DNA from: Chlorobiota bacterium
GTDB lineage: Bacteria > Bacteroidota > Ignavibacteria > Ignavibacteriales > Ignavibacteriaceae
DNA length: 7,529 nucleotides
Direction of reading: 5' to 3'
NCBI GenBank assembly: GCA_008363265.1
Contig: RHKR01000255.1
Coordinates: 1-7,529, forward strand
The position numbers and the translations under genes are program-made. This document shows, piece by piece, positions 6,241 to 7,529 of this stretch. The notes beneath the pieces were generated by a model. That model saw only the letters and a list, made by a program, of their open reading frames with translations, did no database searches and was not told where the DNA came from. Within the stretch, counting starts at the first letter, position 1. The number at the start of each line of letters is the position of its first letter.

Positions 6241-6286
6241 TTTTTTCCCGATCATATTGACAGTAAAAACTAATCTTATTCACCTG

Positions 6287-6315
6287 AATATAATAATAAT
6301 TTTTTTCATGATCAA
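6287..6315 (-). promoter_or_regulatory. Possible promoter for the discoidin-domain gene
   Basis: On the minus strand TTGATC (6310-6315) and TATATT (6287-6292) are separated by 17 bases. This resembles a sigma-70 promoter, with a start near 6280 and a leader of about 40 bases. The region is AT-rich and does not carry the TAnnTTTG pattern, so the call is tentative. Confidence 0.25.
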
Positions 6316-6334
6316 TAGCCGGACAAAAAATTTT

Positions 6335-6340
6335 CCTCCT
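6335..6340 (-). other. Strong Shine-Dalgarno sequence without a gene
   Basis: AGGAGG overlaps the TAG stop of feoB (6339-6341). Eight bases downstream, TTG at 6324-6326 could start only a four-codon frame ending in TGA. The next ATG at 6307-6309 is 25 bases away and gives MKKIIIIFR. No real gene follows, so this may be chance, a remnant of a lost downstream gene, or a site that acts on the feoB mRNA end. Confidence 0.35.
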
Positions 6341-7529
6341 ATAAATTGAAAATAACGGTTACCAAGAAGGTTACGGCAAGTCCCATGATGATCGGAAGAA
6401 AGGTTGAGACAAGAGTCCACTTCAAGGATCCGGTTTCCTTATATATTGTATATATGGTCGTCGAACAGGGATTGTGGAGCAGCGAAAATAGCATCAGATT
6501 AATCCCCGTAAGTAGTGTCCACCCACCCTGCTGAAGTATAACCGCGGTTTGCGCATCTTCCAGTTCGAACATGACCCCTGCTCCCGCGCCTGCTCCGGCT
6601 ATCTTCGTGGTCATTACCGTAAGCATCAGAATTGTCGGGATCACGATCTCATTCGCGGGAATCGCGATCACATATGCGAGGAAAATAACCCCGTTCAAAC
6701 CGAATATCACCGCGACGGGATCAACCGCGTTGATAAACCACTCAGCCAATGAAAGTTCACCAACATGAATATTTGCAACCAGCCATATCACTGCTCCCGC
6801 GGGGAAAGCGAAAACAATAGCGCGCCAAAGAACAAATGCGGTTCTGTCAATAAGTGAAGTGTAAAGTGTCTGAAGGAGTCGCGGAGGTCTGTACGGTGGC
6901 AGCTCAAGACTGAAGGTTGAAACCTCGCCTTTCAGCACAGTCTTTGTGAGTCCCCATGAAACCAACAGACTGAGGAATATCCCAAGCAGTGCAATGAAAA
7001 CAACCGCCCCTGCAGATACCAATCCTGCAAGATAAGGCGGCGCGGCCGCGCCAATAAATATTGAAGCAATAAGTATCTGAGTTGGCCACCTGCCGTTACA
7101 GAGTGAAAAATTGTTGGTTATTATCGCGATCAGCCTCTCTCTTGGAGAATCAATTATTCTTGTGGCAACCACTCCCGCGGCATTGCAGCCGAAGCCCATG
7201 CTCATCGTGAGAGCTTGCTTGCCGTGTGCTCCCGCTTTCCTGAAGATGGAATCAAGGTTGAATGCCACTCTTGGAAGATACCCAAAATCCTCCAAAAGTG
7301 TGAAGATGGGGAAAAACACCATCATTGGCGGGAGCATCACACTTACCACCCATGCTCCGGCAAGATATGCTCCGTCAACCAGAACACCGGTCAGCCACCA
7401 TGGTGCTCCGAGTGCATCAAAGATGGATCTGATCCATGGGTGGCCCCAGTCAACCAGCAGTGTGGCTAGCCATCCCGAGGGATAGTTGGCACCTACTATG
7501 GTTATCCAGAAAACCAGAGCGAGCAAAAA
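6339..7529 (-). CDS. feoB: Ferrous iron transporter FeoB, C-terminal membrane part (cut by the window edge)
   Basis: The frame runs open to the window edge, where it reads [18 protein letters not shown]; the codon at 7524-7526 is TTG inside the protein, not a start. The visible 396 residues are the inner-membrane permease half of FeoB, which imports Fe2+. Numbering from that Leu, [12 protein letters not shown] lies at 78-89 and the gate motif GFGCN at 111-115, followed by [25 protein letters not shown] at 137-149 corresponds to the TNNFxPCNGRFPT motif of this FeoB type, with Leu in place of the usual Pro. The second gate-like segment, [19 protein letters not shown], is at 352-370. Seven or eight membrane helices are apparent. 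The GTP-binding domain should lie upstream, outside the window. A short AGAGAGAG run (near 311-320) lies in a loop. No intrinsic terminator was found after the stop. Confidence 0.9.
   Translation of the reverse strand, partial: FLLALVFWITIVGANYPSGWLATLLVDWGHPWIRSIFDALGAPWWLTGVLVDGAYLAGAWVVSVMLPPMMVFFPIFTLLEDFGYLPRVAFNLDSIFRKAGAHGKQALTMSMGFGCNAAGVVATRIIDSPRERLIAIITNNFSLCNGRWPTQILIASIFIGAAAPPYLAGLVSAGAVVFIALLGIFLSLLVSWGLTKTVLKGEVSTFSLELPPYRPPRLLQTLYTSLIDRTAFVLWRAIVFAFPAGAVIWLVANIHVGELSLAEWFINAVDPVAVIFGLNGVIFLAYVIAIPANEIVIPTILMLTVMTTKIAGAGAGAGVMFELEDAQTAVILQQGGWTLLTGINLMLFSLLHNPCSTTIYTIYKETGSLKWTLVSTFLPIIMGLAVTFLVTVIFNL

Overview
All recognisable genes in this window lie on the minus strand, so transcription runs from position 7529 towards 1. 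The organism looks like a member of the Bacteroidota, possibly the Ignavibacteria/Chlorobi side. Reasons: a Bacteroidota-style promoter (TTTG, 21 bases, TAnnTTTG) upstream of the DUF481 gene, generally weak Shine-Dalgarno sequences, several secreted proteins whose signal peptides end just before Gln, and a FeoB of the type common in anaerobes. The taxonomic placement is inference.

Region by region, in the direction of transcription: the membrane half of a ferrous iron transporter FeoB (6339-7529, cut by the window edge); a small membrane-anchored protein with a discoidin-like (NADase-type glycan-binding) domain (5626-6240); a secreted helical protein of unknown function (4107-5522); a secreted protein with YD/RHS-like repeats (3162-4007) closed by a clear intrinsic terminator; the nrfHA operon for ammonia-forming nitrite reduction (nrfH 2471 to about 3037, nrfA 977-2461), followed by a tandem octamer repeat, a GC palindrome and an intrinsic terminator; a DUF481 outer-membrane protein (34-795); and the first codons of another gene at the window edge (1-32).

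The best-understood unit is nrfHA. NrfH is a membrane tetraheme quinol dehydrogenase that passes electrons to the pentaheme NrfA, which reduces nitrite to ammonium in the periplasm with six electrons. All heme and active-site motifs are intact. The conventional GTG start of nrfH would remove its membrane anchor. The anchor is encoded in frame upstream, but no ATG, GTG or TTG is available there, so the gene either starts at a rare codon such as ATT or carries a start-codon change.

Nothing here amounts to a clearly new biological system. The points most worth following are the nrfH start, the repeat/palindrome cluster after nrfA, and the two uncharacterised secreted proteins.
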